DNA of 64,000 nucleotides from Paenibacillus massiliensis 2301065 = DSM 16942 (GTDB lineage: Bacteria > Bacillota > Bacilli > Paenibacillales > Paenibacillaceae): NCBI RefSeq assembly GCF_000377505.1, contig NZ_KB898202.1, forward strand, positions 1-64,000, written 5' to 3'. Position 1 is the first letter of the stretch. Each line of letters opens with the position of its first letter. The notes below the pieces were generated by a model, which was not told the origin of the DNA, made no database searches, and was given only the letters and a program-made list of their open reading frames with translations. The position numbers and the translations under genes were made by a program. Positions 1 to 7,068 of the stretch are shown one piece after another.

Positions 1-4
1 ATAT

Positions 5-80
5 TCCCTGATAGCTCAGTTGGTAGAGCACTCGACTGTTAATCGAGTTGTCACAGGTTCGAGTCCTGTTCGGGGAGCCA
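5..80 (+). tRNA. tRNA-Asn (GTT)
   Basis: A full cloverleaf is visible: a 7-bp acceptor stem (TCCCTGA with TCGGGGA), anticodon GTT in a CTCGA/TCGAG stem, a GGTTCGAGTCC T arm, and an encoded CCA end. It lies 3 bp before tRNA-Ser. A rRNA operon may lie upstream, outside the window. Confidence 0.97.
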
Positions 81-83
81 TAT

Positions 84-172
84 GGAGAGGTGTCCGAGTT
101 GGCCGAAGGAGCACGATTGGAAATCGTGTAGGCGCCAAAAGCGTCTCGAGGGTTCGAATCCCTCTCTCTCCG
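84..172 (+). tRNA. tRNA-Ser (GGA)
   Basis: Class II tRNA with a long variable arm, anticodon GGA and acceptor GGAGAGG paired with the 3' strand ending CTCTCC, discriminator G. No CCA is encoded. It is followed directly by a tail-duplication element (174-285). Confidence 0.96.
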
Positions 173-173
173 T

Positions 174-285
174 AGCTTTTACATCATGGCTGGGATGAGA
201 ACCCATAAGGGGTTCGTCGAAGCATTCGCATCGATAGCATTACATCGCAGTCTCGAACAAAGTGAGAGTATCCCTCTCTCTCCGT
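174..285 (+). repeat. tRNA-tail element copy 1 (behind tRNA-Ser)
   Basis: A 96-nt insert (174-269) is followed by an exact 16-nt copy (270-285) of the 3' end of the preceding tRNA-Ser (158-173). The insert carries the motif shared by all four copies: GGATGAGAACCC, a short loop, GGGTTCGTCGAAGCAT, then ACATCGCAGTC, then a small hairpin and GAGT ahead of the tail copy. Three hairpins can be drawn: GAACCC/GGGTTC, CGA-GC/GC-TCG, and CTC/GAG. No protein is encoded. Its function is unknown to me. Confidence 0.85.
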
Positions 286-300
286 TGAACTTAAGAGTCT

Positions 301-336
301 AATCCAGTTAGCCACTAGCTATCTGGATTTTTTGCT
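301..336 (+). terminator. Rho-independent terminator of the Asn/Ser tRNA unit
   Basis: AATCCAG (301-307) pairs with CTGGATT (322-328) and is followed by a T run. It lies just downstream of the tRNA-tail element, so the element is probably part of the primary tRNA transcript. Confidence 0.8.
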
Positions 337-423
337 TTTTGCTAATGTATTTCAGCGATATATTTGTATTTAATCTGTGATAATCAATTCTGTCAGCACA
401 TCAAAGAAATCGCTATTCTTTAC

Positions 424-457
424 TAAAACACCCAAAGCCGGGATATCTGGCTTTGGG
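424..457 (-). terminator. Terminator of the HAD/DeoR unit
   Basis: CCCAAAGCC (431-439) and GGCTTTGGG (449-457) form a 9-bp stem. Read on the minus strand it is followed by GTGTTTTAG. It lies 44 bp past the stop of the HAD gene. Confidence 0.75.
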
Positions 458-500
458 TGCACAACTAGATCATAGTCATTGATCCTGTATTGAAAAGTGG

Positions 501-1391
501 CTATTCACCTAAAGGAAGCTTTGACTGGCCGATCGGTGTTCCATCCAATACGCAATGGATCGCATGTGCTACGCCATGCTCAAAGTTCTTGAGTGTTACG
601 GCTTGAGCAATTTCCTGAATATCAGGAGCTGCATTTCCCATCGCGATACCAAGGCCTGCCATTTGTAGCATGGATACGTCATTGTAATTATCTCCAATGG
701 CTGCTGTGTCATCCATGGAAATACCCATGGAAGCGGTCAGCCGTGCTAGAGCATTACCCTTAGACACATCTGGGTGCTGCATTTCAAAATTGTGATCAGA
801 TGATACGACCATTGCAACATCTTTACGACCTGCAAAGTAGTCGCGTCCGTGATTCAGTTCTTCTGGATACAGAGAGAAGGCCATGATATTGTAGATGGAT
901 GCGTCTTTCGGAATATCTAGATAAGAGCCAACCCGATGGAAGTGGGGCTTCTCATAGTGCTTTTTAATGCTGCGGATCATATGTTCAGTATACTCACCTG
1001 GCTGATTACCCAGGAGGCGGTCCATTTCAGCGAGCATTTCTTCATTTCTATTGAGGGGAGCGTACAGCCCGCGGTCGGTGGAGGCTTCATAATAATATCC
1101 TTGCTCATCGAGCCACTGCATGACAGATAGCGCCGTATCTCGCTCAACAGGAAGATGGTACAGCAATGTGCCATCCATATCGTGGATTGTAGCACCGTTG
1201 GAGGCGATAACGGGTGTTTTAACCCCGCCGTCCTTAGAGATCTCTACTACATCCGCATAAATTCTCCCCGTTGCAATTGCAATGTGGAGTCCTTCCTGCT
1301 GTGCCCGGTGTATAGCTGCAGCGCTCTCAGGGGCAATACGGCTATACAGATTTAACAGGGTTCCATCTAAATCGGTTGCGAATAATTTCAT
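501..1391 (-). CDS. Cof-type HAD-superfamily phosphatase
   Basis: 296 aa, typical length for Cof/YwpJ-type HAD hydrolases, which dephosphorylate small phosphometabolites (sugar phosphates, FMN, PLP) in the cytoplasm. HAD motif I is at residues 7-11 (DLDGT), with D7 as the expected nucleophile. A KGNAL lysine motif and motif IV (GDNYND) followed by GLGIAMGNA sit near the C-terminus; between them is the C2-type cap. The start ATG follows the DeoR gene by 18 bp, so the two are probably co-transcribed. The pairing suggests a sugar phosphate substrate, but this cannot be fixed from sequence. Confidence 0.9.
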   Translation of the reverse strand: MKLFATDLDGTLLNLYSRIAPESAAAIHRAQQEGLHIAIATGRIYADVVEISKDGGVKTPVIASNGATIHDMDGTLLYHLPVERDTALSVMQWLDEQGYYYEASTDRGLYAPLNRNEEMLAEMDRLLGNQPGEYTEHMIRSIKKHYEKPHFHRVGSYLDIPKDASIYNIMAFSLYPEELNHGRDYFAGRKDVAMVVSSDHNFEMQHPDVSKGNALARLTASMGISMDDTAAIGDNYNDVSMLQMAGLGIAMGNAAPDIQEIAQAVTLKNFEHGVAHAIHCVLDGTPIGQSKLPLGE

Positions 1392-1409
1392 GGTGAACAG
1401 CTCCTCTGC

Positions 1410-2168
1410 TTATAATTCAGGAATCAGGATTTCAACCTGTTGCTTCTCCAGGAATTCTCTCCATTCAGCGGAGAGAGGTTGATCAGTAATGAACAAATGT
1501 ACATGAGACCAGTCGGCAAACCGATACATCGAACGACGGTTAAGCTTGGAGTGATCAGCCAGAACGATGACTTGCTCAGCTTGCTGCATCATTTTGTGCT
1601 TAATCTTGCCGTCCTCTACTCCTGAATATAACCCTTGTCTTGCCACGCCTCCAACCCCAATAAAGGCTTTGTTCACATAATAGTGATCCAAAGCTTCAAA
1701 CACAGAAGGGCCATATAAATATCTTTGCTCTTTTTGGAGTCTGCCGCCGAGCAGATGAATATCTACAGCAGAATGGTTAGATAAAGTATCTGCAGAGTGA
1801 ATGGAATTAGTGATTACAGTACAATCCTTCTGGTGAAGGTACTCTGCACACGCTTGGACTGTCGTAGAGGAATCGAGGATAATATGATCTCCCTTGCGTA
1901 CGAGTGCGGCAGCTAGCTTGCCAATAGCTCTTTTCTCTTCGGATACGTACTGAAGGCGATCGTTATAGCTTCTATACTCTCCGTGAGCAGAAGGAAGAAT
2001 CGCTCCTCCACGGGTTCGAACAAGGGCATCCTGTTCTTCAAGCTTGATTAAATCTCGCCTTGCTGTATCCCTGGAGACATCAAACAGCGTTACGATGTCA
2101 TCGGCTGAAATACGTTGGTGTTTTCGCAAGTATTCCATAATGAGCTGCATACGTTCTTCTTGAAACAC
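1410..2168 (-). CDS. DeoR-family transcriptional regulator
   Basis: 252 aa. Residues about 3-58 form the DeoR winged helix (ISADDIVTLFDVSRDTARRD). Residues about 75-230 form the sugar-phosphate-sensing DeoRC domain, including the ILDSSTT phosphate-binding segment and FIGVGGV. It is the first gene of a two-gene minus-strand unit with the HAD phosphatase. The family usually represses carbohydrate operons and is released by a phosphorylated sugar. No operator palindrome stands out in the AT-rich upstream stretch. Confidence 0.92.
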   Translation of the reverse strand: MFQEERMQLIMEYLRKHQRISADDIVTLFDVSRDTARRDLIKLEEQDALVRTRGGAILPSAHGEYRSYNDRLQYVSEEKRAIGKLAAALVRKGDHIILDSSTTVQACAEYLHQKDCTVITNSIHSADTLSNHSAVDIHLLGGRLQKEQRYLYGPSVFEALDHYYVNKAFIGVGGVARQGLYSGVEDGKIKHKMMQQAEQVIVLADHSKLNRRSMYRFADWSHVHLFITDQPLSAEWREFLEKQQVEILIPEL

Positions 2169-2442
2169 AGAAGACCTCCCAGCATTCGTGTGTAATATCG
2201 CTACATCTTATTAGTTAATTATAAGTGAATGTAATGAATTGTGCAATTTCATAAGTGATTATGCAATTTTCAGGATTTACTTCAATAACATACAATGTGT
2301 AACAAGATTCTCTGCGAAGTTAATATTGTCATTGGAATCCCATCATTATAATCCGCAGGTTTGCTTGTGATATAAAGATTTATGTTAAAGGAATAATAAA
2401 TTGTAGATTCTCAATAAAAATTCAATTGGTTAGAAAAAAAAG
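2169..2442. other. AT-rich intergenic region
   Basis: Divergent spacer between the deoR-like gene (minus) and the tRNA-Glu cluster (plus). It is AT-rich and shows no coding potential. The deoR promoter should lie here, but I could not single it out. Confidence 0.6.
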
Positions 2443-2471
2443 TTGCATATTTCATTCCAGTTTGATATACT
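2443..2471 (+). promoter_or_regulatory. Sigma-A promoter of the tRNA-Glu...Leu cluster
   Basis: TTGCAT (2443-2448), a 17-bp spacer, and TATACT (2466-2471). It is placed 33 bp before tRNA-Glu, as expected for a stable-RNA operon. Confidence 0.75.
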
Positions 2472-2504
2472 CTTAAATGTTGCTACAAGATATTAACTAA
2501 TTGA

Positions 2505-2576
2505 GGCCCGTTGGTCAAGGGGTTAAGACACCTCCCTTTCACGGAGGTAACAGGGGTTCGAATCCCCTACGGGTCA
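2505..2576 (+). tRNA. tRNA-Glu (TTC)
   Basis: Acceptor GGCCCGT pairs with ACGGGTC, discriminator A, anticodon TTC in a CCTCC/GGAGG stem, T arm GGGGTTCGAATCCCC. No CCA is encoded. First gene of the second tRNA cluster; followed by tail element copy 2. Confidence 0.96.
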
Positions 2577-2577
2577 T

Positions 2578-2694
2578 AAGGCTATTCTATAGCCCATGAA
2601 GGATGAGAACCCCACTGGGTTCGTCGAAGCATAAGCTTCGATAGGAATACATCGCAGTCGACTCACATCGTGAGGCGCATCCCCTACGGGTCAT
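2578..2694 (+). repeat. tRNA-tail element copy 2 (behind tRNA-Glu)
   Basis: A 101-nt insert (2578-2678) is followed by a 16-nt exact copy (2679-2694) of the tRNA-Glu 3' end (2562-2577). It has the shared core (GGATGAGAACCCC, GGGTTCGTCGAAGCAT, ACATCGCAGTC). The three hairpins are clearest here: GAACCC/GGGTTC, CGAAGC/GCTTCG with an ATAA loop, and CTCAC/GTGAG just ahead of the tail copy. Confidence 0.87.
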
Positions 2695-2702
2695 ACATAC
2701 AT

Positions 2703-2778
2703 GGAGGCTTAGCTCAGCTGGGAGAGCATCTGCCTTACAAGCAGAGGGTCGGGGGTTCGATCCCCTCAGCCTCCACCA
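2703..2778 (+). tRNA. tRNA-Val (TAC)
   Basis: Acceptor GGAGGCT pairs with AGCCTCC. Anticodon TAC, encoded CCA end, standard T arm. No tail element follows it. Confidence 0.97.
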
Positions 2779-2789
2779 TAATTTAATAT

Positions 2790-2863
<74 letters not shown>

Positions 2864-2893
2864 TTGTCTTTCAAATCATTGAAAGTGCCTCAT

Positions 2894-2970
2894 GGAACCG
2901 TGGTGTAGAGGCCTAACATGCCTGCCTGTCACGCAGGAGATCGCGGGTTCGAATCCCGTCGGTTCCGCCA
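2894..2970 (+). tRNA. tRNA-Asp (GTC)
   Basis: Acceptor GGAACCG pairs with CGGTTCC; anticodon GTC; CCA encoded. Followed immediately by tail element copy 3. Confidence 0.96.
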
Positions 2971-2971
2971 T

Positions 2972-3083
2972 CTTGATTTAGCATCAGGGATGAGAATCCA
3001 TTTGGGTTCGTCGGAGCATATACTTCGTAAGCATAAACTTCGCAGTCTCTCACGAAGTGAGAGTATCCCGTCGGTTCCGCCAT
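2972..3083 (+). repeat. tRNA-tail element copy 3 (behind tRNA-Asp)
   Basis: A 93-nt insert (2972-3064) is followed by a 19-nt exact copy (3065-3083) of the tRNA-Asp 3' end including its CCA (2953-2971). Core: GGATGAGAATCC, GGGTTCGTCGGAGCAT, ACTTCGCAGTC. The last hairpin is perfect (CTCTCAC/GTGAGAG, GAA loop). The first keeps pairing through a compensating wobble (GAATCC/GGGTTC). Confidence 0.87.
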
Positions 3084-3123
3084 TTATCTTTTTAGATTAA
3101 TACAAGAATTAAATAAGTGTTTT

Positions 3124-3198
3124 GCGGACGTGGCTCAGCGGTAGAGCATCGCCTTGCCAAGGCGAGGGTCGTGGGTTCGATTCCCATCGTCCGCTCCA
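3124..3198 (+). tRNA. tRNA-Gly (GCC)
   Basis: Acceptor GCGGACG pairs with CGTCCGC; anticodon GCC; CCA encoded. Not followed by a tail element. Confidence 0.97.
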
Positions 3199-3201
3199 TA
3201 T

Positions 3202-3278
3202 GTCCCCTTAGCTCAGCTGGATAGAGCGTTTGACTACGAATCAAAAGGTCGGGAGTTCGAATCTCTCAGGGGACGCCA
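3202..3278 (+). tRNA. tRNA-Arg (ACG)
   Basis: Acceptor GTCCCCT pairs with AGGGGAC; anticodon ACG; CCA encoded. Followed by tail element copy 4. Confidence 0.97.
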
Positions 3279-3280
3279 TA

Positions 3281-3409
3281 TATATTCTTACAGTAATTCA
3301 CAAAGTTCACTGAATTGGATTCGAACGAATGAGTTCGTCGGAGCTATACCTCGTAAGGTTAACTTCGCAGTCCGACGTATTTTGTCGGTATCTCTCAGGG
3401 GACGCCATA
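3281..3409 (+). repeat. tRNA-tail element copy 4 (behind tRNA-Arg)
   Basis: A 109-nt insert (3281-3389) is followed by a 20-nt exact copy (3390-3409) of the tRNA-Arg 3' end including CCA (3261-3280). This is the most diverged copy, but it keeps GTTCGTCGGAGC and ACTTCGCAGTC. Its hairpins have different bases but still pair: CGAAC/GTTCG and CCGAC/GTCGG. Confidence 0.82.
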
Positions 3410-3418
3410 ATTTTATAT

Positions 3419-3497
3419 GCCGGCGTGGCGGAATGGCAGACGCGCTCGACTCAAAATCGAGTGGGAAACCGTGGAGGTTCGAGTCCTCTCGCCGGTA
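3419..3497 (+). tRNA. tRNA-Leu (CAA)
   Basis: Class II tRNA with anticodon CAA in a CTCGA/TCGAG stem and a short variable arm. Acceptor GCCGGCG pairs with CGCCGGT (G:U at position 1), discriminator A, no CCA encoded. Last tRNA of the cluster. Confidence 0.94.
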
Positions 3498-3504
3498 TAC
3501 GCTT

Positions 3505-3539
3505 TAAAAAAGTTCATTAGACATCTAATGAACTTTTTT
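3505..3539 (+). terminator. Terminator of the tRNA cluster
   Basis: GTTCATTAGA pairs with TCTAATGAAC, flanked by A6 and followed by T6. It could terminate in either direction. Confidence 0.9.
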
Positions 3540-3690
3540 CTATTCTCTGTTCCAACAAGTGTGTGAGTTACAAACTGATATCAATTAGAGTTACTATCTT
3601 TTCGGATAGTATATATCATAAAAGACCGTACTATATTTTCAGCTGTGTTCAATTTATACTAGCCTTACATTCAACTAAGGAGAGGATAGT

Positions 3691-4083
3691 ATGACAACAG
3701 CTCAAATTTATAATCACGGTGTCGCATGGGAAGAGGATTTTGGTGTTACTCAAGGCTATAGCATCCATGGGACGATTTATATCTCCGGGCAATTTTCCCA
3801 TGATATGGAGGGGAACTTTGTTGGCGAGGGAGATGTTGAGGCGCAGACACGACAGTCGCTGGAAAACCTGGATCGAGTGTTAGCTGGATTTGGTGTTGCT
3901 AGAGCAAATATTGCCGAATTAGAGATCTTCTTGGCCCACCCACAAGAGCACTTTCAGCAGTGCGTTGGTCTGTACAAAGAGTATGTAGGCGAGCATCGTC
4001 CAGCAGTGACTCTCGTCGGAGTATCAGGTTTAGCGTTTCCTCATCAGCTTGTCGAAATTCGGGCGGTTGCACACACTGATTAA
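3691..4083 (+). CDS. RidA/YjgF/UK114-family protein
   Basis: 130 aa, the size of a RidA monomer (forms trimers). RidA enzymes deaminate reactive enamine/imine intermediates such as 2-aminoacrylate. The C-terminal family signature is visible (RPAVTLVGVSGLAFP, then VEIRAVA), and its Arg is in the expected substrate-carboxylate position. A strong Shine-Dalgarno (AAGGAGAGG) precedes the ATG. Monocistronic, with a terminator at 4248-4280. Housekeeping RidA versus a paralogue cannot be told apart here. Confidence 0.88.
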   Translation: MTTAQIYNHGVAWEEDFGVTQGYSIHGTIYISGQFSHDMEGNFVGEGDVEAQTRQSLENLDRVLAGFGVARANIAELEIFLAHPQEHFQQCVGLYKEYVGEHRPAVTLVGVSGLAFPHQLVEIRAVAHTD

Positions 4084-4247
4084 ATCAGTACACCCAATTA
4101 TACATTCATTCTTTACATTTCAATCACCACATTTAGCCCGTTATTCGATCCATACTGGCAGATACTTGTCGAGGCTAAGCTTCAGAAAACGTTTGTACTG
4201 TATAAAAGTCCAGAGTCTGCGTATGTATCATAGCTTTTCAGCAAGAG

Positions 4248-4280
4248 GCCACAAGGAATTAAACTCCTTGTGGCTTTTTT
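4248..4280 (+). terminator. Terminator downstream of ridA-like gene
   Basis: GCCACAAGGA (4248-4257) pairs with TCCTTGTGGC (4265-4274), followed by T6. Confidence 0.88.
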
Positions 4281-4879
4281 ATGTCTGTGCTTTTTATGTC
4301 CGTACTTTCATTGAGCCTGTACGTTAGTATAACAATAAATGCATTAGGCAAGTTGACATTAAAATAAATAAGAGTTATTGTAGATACATATAATCTGTAA
4401 TGAGTTGAAAACAGCTTGCGCATTTCTCTAAAGCAGCGAACTATCAACAAACTAGTAATGAACTAGTAACGAACTATGCACTCCACACGATGTTTTTTCT
4501 TGTGGCAGCTACTCCAGACTAACGTATCGGTGTCCAGCAGCTGGCAGAGCGTCAGCAGATCTCCTCTACGCACCTATCTAAAAATTCTGCCATGGGTCAA
4601 GTTCAGTGATTAAGGCCGAAGGGCGATGAAGACGTATCCGAAGAACAGGGAGATGTCTGACTTGGTTAATTCCGTTAGGATTTCGCTGTAACAAGCGCTG
4701 TTTTCAAACTTATTTTTTAATCTTATTAAGGATATAGAGAGTCTTTTAAATCCTTTAATTTATTATATAGAAAGGAGAACTACAGAGATAACTATTTATG
4801 AAAGCTAATTATTTTTTTGTTTGTATTACAGATATAAAGAGTCTTTTAAATCTACAAATGAATGAAAGGAGAAATGATT
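4281..4879. other. Intergenic region with a duplicated leader motif
   Basis: No gene is convincing here. A 22-nt motif (GATATA, A or G, AGAGTCTTTTAAATC) occurs at 4731-4752 and, with one mismatch, exactly 100 bp later at 4831-4852. Each copy is followed by an AAAGGAG ribosome-binding motif, and only the second drives an obvious gene. An ATG at 4798 opens a 30-codon frame overlapping the methyltransferase start, but it has no well-spaced Shine-Dalgarno. Confidence 0.5.
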
Positions 4880-5782
4880 ATGAGCAATAAAGAATGGTTC
4901 AATCCAGCAAGCTGGGAGAAGGCGTGGAGGGAGGATGCACATACAGCAGTCAATAGAATGAAGAGAGCCGGCATGGACCCGGCGCATGTGATGGATCAAA
5001 GGGCCAAGGCGTTCAATGAGCAGGCCTTTAGTGACGAAGGAAGGCGCAGAGCTAAGCGTATCATGAGCTGGCTGGAGCATCAGGGAGTGGTTTTTAAGGA
5101 TGCTTCGATCTTGGACATTGGTGCTGCTTCTGGTGGCTTTACAGTACCTTTTGCCAAGGAGGGAGCCAAGGTTACAGCTGTAGAAACCTCATTACCGCTC
5201 ATTGAACTGATGAAGAAAAATATATCGAGCCTCACAAGTGGAGCTGTAGAAATCGTTGCTGAGCCTTTTGAGCAAATTGACCTGCAGGCCAAAGGCTGGG
5301 AGAAGGCTTACGATCTCGTCTTTGTATCCATGTGCCCGGTCCTCGTTGATTGGGAAAGTGTGGAGAGGGTGCTGAGCGTTGCTCGGAAATATTGCTATAT
5401 GAGCTTGTCCGTCGGTCCTCACGAAAATAGTCTCATTGATGAGGTATGGCCTCTTGTAAGTGATCAGCCGCGAGGCTCAGAGCATTTGGAGATGGCTTAC
5501 CTGATAAATTTATTATTACTCAAGGGCTACGCCTATCAATCGCTAATTACTCGTGAGATAACGACGAAGACCGTATCCAGAGCAAAGGCCCTCGATGAAG
5601 CCATGACCAAGTTGTCGTTATTCGGGGTGTCGTGTGATGAACGGGTTCGTAACATCGTGTCTGATTACCTGGAGAAAGCATATCCTTCAGATGAAGTAAG
5701 CATTCGTCAGGGAGGAAGATTCGGCAAAGTGCTCGTTCAGTTGGAGAGACAGCACATGTACAGCAGCGACGAACAAATCTAA
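4880..5782 (+). CDS. Class I SAM-dependent methyltransferase
   Basis: 300 aa. A Rossmann methyltransferase is indicated by motif I DIGAASGGF (about residues 75-83) and the acidic strand-2 end AVETS. The N-terminal ~65 residues are basic/helical and not typical of a minimal methyltransferase. The start ATG at 4880 is chosen because AAAGGAG (4865-4871) lies 8 nt ahead; ATGs at 4862 and 4874 are too close or upstream. It ends 20 bp before the FAD oxidoreductase gene, so the two probably form an operon. The substrate cannot be inferred with confidence. Confidence 0.82.
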   Translation: MSNKEWFNPASWEKAWREDAHTAVNRMKRAGMDPAHVMDQRAKAFNEQAFSDEGRRRAKRIMSWLEHQGVVFKDASILDIGAASGGFTVPFAKEGAKVTAVETSLPLIELMKKNISSLTSGAVEIVAEPFEQIDLQAKGWEKAYDLVFVSMCPVLVDWESVERVLSVARKYCYMSLSVGPHENSLIDEVWPLVSDQPRGSEHLEMAYLINLLLLKGYAYQSLITREITTKTVSRAKALDEAMTKLSLFGVSCDERVRNIVSDYLEKAYPSDEVSIRQGGRFGKVLVQLERQHMYSSDEQI

Positions 5783-5802
5783 CGGTATGGGGGATTAAAG
5801 AA

Positions 5803-6717
5803 ATGAAATACGATTGTGTCATTATAGGTGGTGGCCCAGCAGGATTAAATGCAGCGTTAGTGCTTGGAAGAGCCAGACGTACAGTAGCGCTCATAGACCA
5901 TGGTCGACCAAGGAATGCTGTAACTCATGCGTCACACGGTTTTATTACACGCGATGGTATTCAGCCCGCCGAGTTCCGACGGATTGCGTTGGAGGAAGTA
6001 TTACAATATCCGACCGTTCATCATATCCAGGAGGAGGTAGTGGACATTCAGAGCTCGGAGCAAGGCTTTGATCTCCACACCGCTGTAGGAGGACATATAC
6101 AGGCTCATAAGATCATTATGGCCGCTGGCTTGCGCGAGGAGCTACCTGATATAGAAGGAGCCCAAGAGTTTTATGGAAAAAGCCTCTTCAACTGCCCATT
6201 CTGCGATGGCTGGGAGCTGCGGGATCAACCGCTGGTCATTGTGTCAGACACAGGTGATGCGTTTCATCGAGCGAAGCTGCTGCTGAATTGGAGCCAAGAC
6301 CTGATCGTATGTACGAGTGGTGGCCCCGCCCTGACACCTGAGCAGATCCAATTCCTTGCTTTCAAAGGGGTGCGAACGATTGATACGCCTGTTGCCGCAT
6401 TTTCGGGGCGAAATGGCATGCTTGAACGAGTTCATTTTACAGATGGCAGTAGCGTTGAGCGTAGTGGGGGATTCCTGTCGCCTGCACTCCTACCGAATCA
6501 TGCCCATTTTGCTAATGCACTAGGCTATCAAATGGCCGAGAATGGGGCAGTAGTAACCGATCCGATGGGGAGAACGACTGTTCAGGGAATCTATGCAGCG
6601 GGCGATTCCGCCTATGTTATGCCTTCTCAATTGATCTATGCAGCCGCCTCTGGCAGCAAAGCAGCTATGGGGGTGGTAGCAGACTTGACGGAGGAACAAT
6701 GGAAGGATCATGTTTGA
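5803..6717 (+). CDS. Thioredoxin-reductase-like FAD/NAD(P) oxidoreductase
   Basis: 304 aa, the low-molecular-weight thioredoxin reductase fold. There is an N-terminal FAD dinucleotide fold (IIGGGPAG, residues 7-14), a redox pair CPFC near residue 130, and a C-terminal FAD motif (GIYAAGDSA). It departs from housekeeping TrxB around the NADPH domain (VIVSDTGDAFHRA instead of GGGDSA-type), as in the dithiol oxidases HlmI/GliT. Housekeeping trxB is therefore less likely. It sits directly behind a methyltransferase, an arrangement that could serve oxidation/methylation of a small dithiol or selenium/arsenic compound; that is inference. Confidence 0.85.
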   Translation: MKYDCVIIGGGPAGLNAALVLGRARRTVALIDHGRPRNAVTHASHGFITRDGIQPAEFRRIALEEVLQYPTVHHIQEEVVDIQSSEQGFDLHTAVGGHIQAHKIIMAAGLREELPDIEGAQEFYGKSLFNCPFCDGWELRDQPLVIVSDTGDAFHRAKLLLNWSQDLIVCTSGGPALTPEQIQFLAFKGVRTIDTPVAAFSGRNGMLERVHFTDGSSVERSGGFLSPALLPNHAHFANALGYQMAENGAVVTDPMGRTTVQGIYAAGDSAYVMPSQLIYAAASGSKAAMGVVADLTEEQWKDHV

Positions 6718-6833
6718 CGACTGTATGACGAATAATAGTTGGCATATACAGTTTAGGAGGTTATAGGGAGTTAGAGATAATGGGATATTGAAACTCTTGG
6801 GGTGAAGAGGTAAGGCGGGTCGCTCCACAAAAG

Positions 6834-6882
6834 AGCGGGTCGTACGTGTGTGTTAGTGCTGCGTATAACCCGCTTTGTTTTT
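6834..6882 (+). terminator. Possible terminator of the methyltransferase/oxidoreductase operon
   Basis: AGCGGGT (6834-6840) and ACCCGCT (6868-6874) pair around a long loop and are followed by TTGTTTTT. Moderate quality because of the loop length. The remaining sequence up to 7068 is AT-rich and shows nothing else. Confidence 0.5.
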
Positions 6883-7068
6883 GATACAGAGATGGATATC
6901 GTTGTTATCGTATTTTAGTTATCTTATTTAGTTATCGCATTTAGTTATTGCATTTTTAGTTGCCGGATGAAGAAGGCAGGCTCTTGAATTTTCAGTATGA
7001 ATTTTCAGTATCAAGTTAAGTTCGCGTATCATGTTTTGCGTATGAGAGTTACTTAACGGTGTAAGAGG

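Noticed and set aside
173-287. tRNA-tail element as a classical integrase attachment scar
   Set aside because: Four loci have four different tail sequences matching the local tRNA while sharing the same insert; a single site-specific integrase with one core sequence would not produce this. Kept as an open alternative only for a structure-guided recombinase.
4259-4450. 63-codon minus-strand frame
   Set aside because: Overlaps the ridA-like terminator, has no Shine-Dalgarno and reads like AT-rich noise.
4798-4890. 30-codon leader peptide ahead of the methyltransferase (erm-like attenuation)
   Set aside because: The nearest AAAGGAG is ~20 nt upstream of the ATG and no alternative hairpins sequestering the methyltransferase start were evident.
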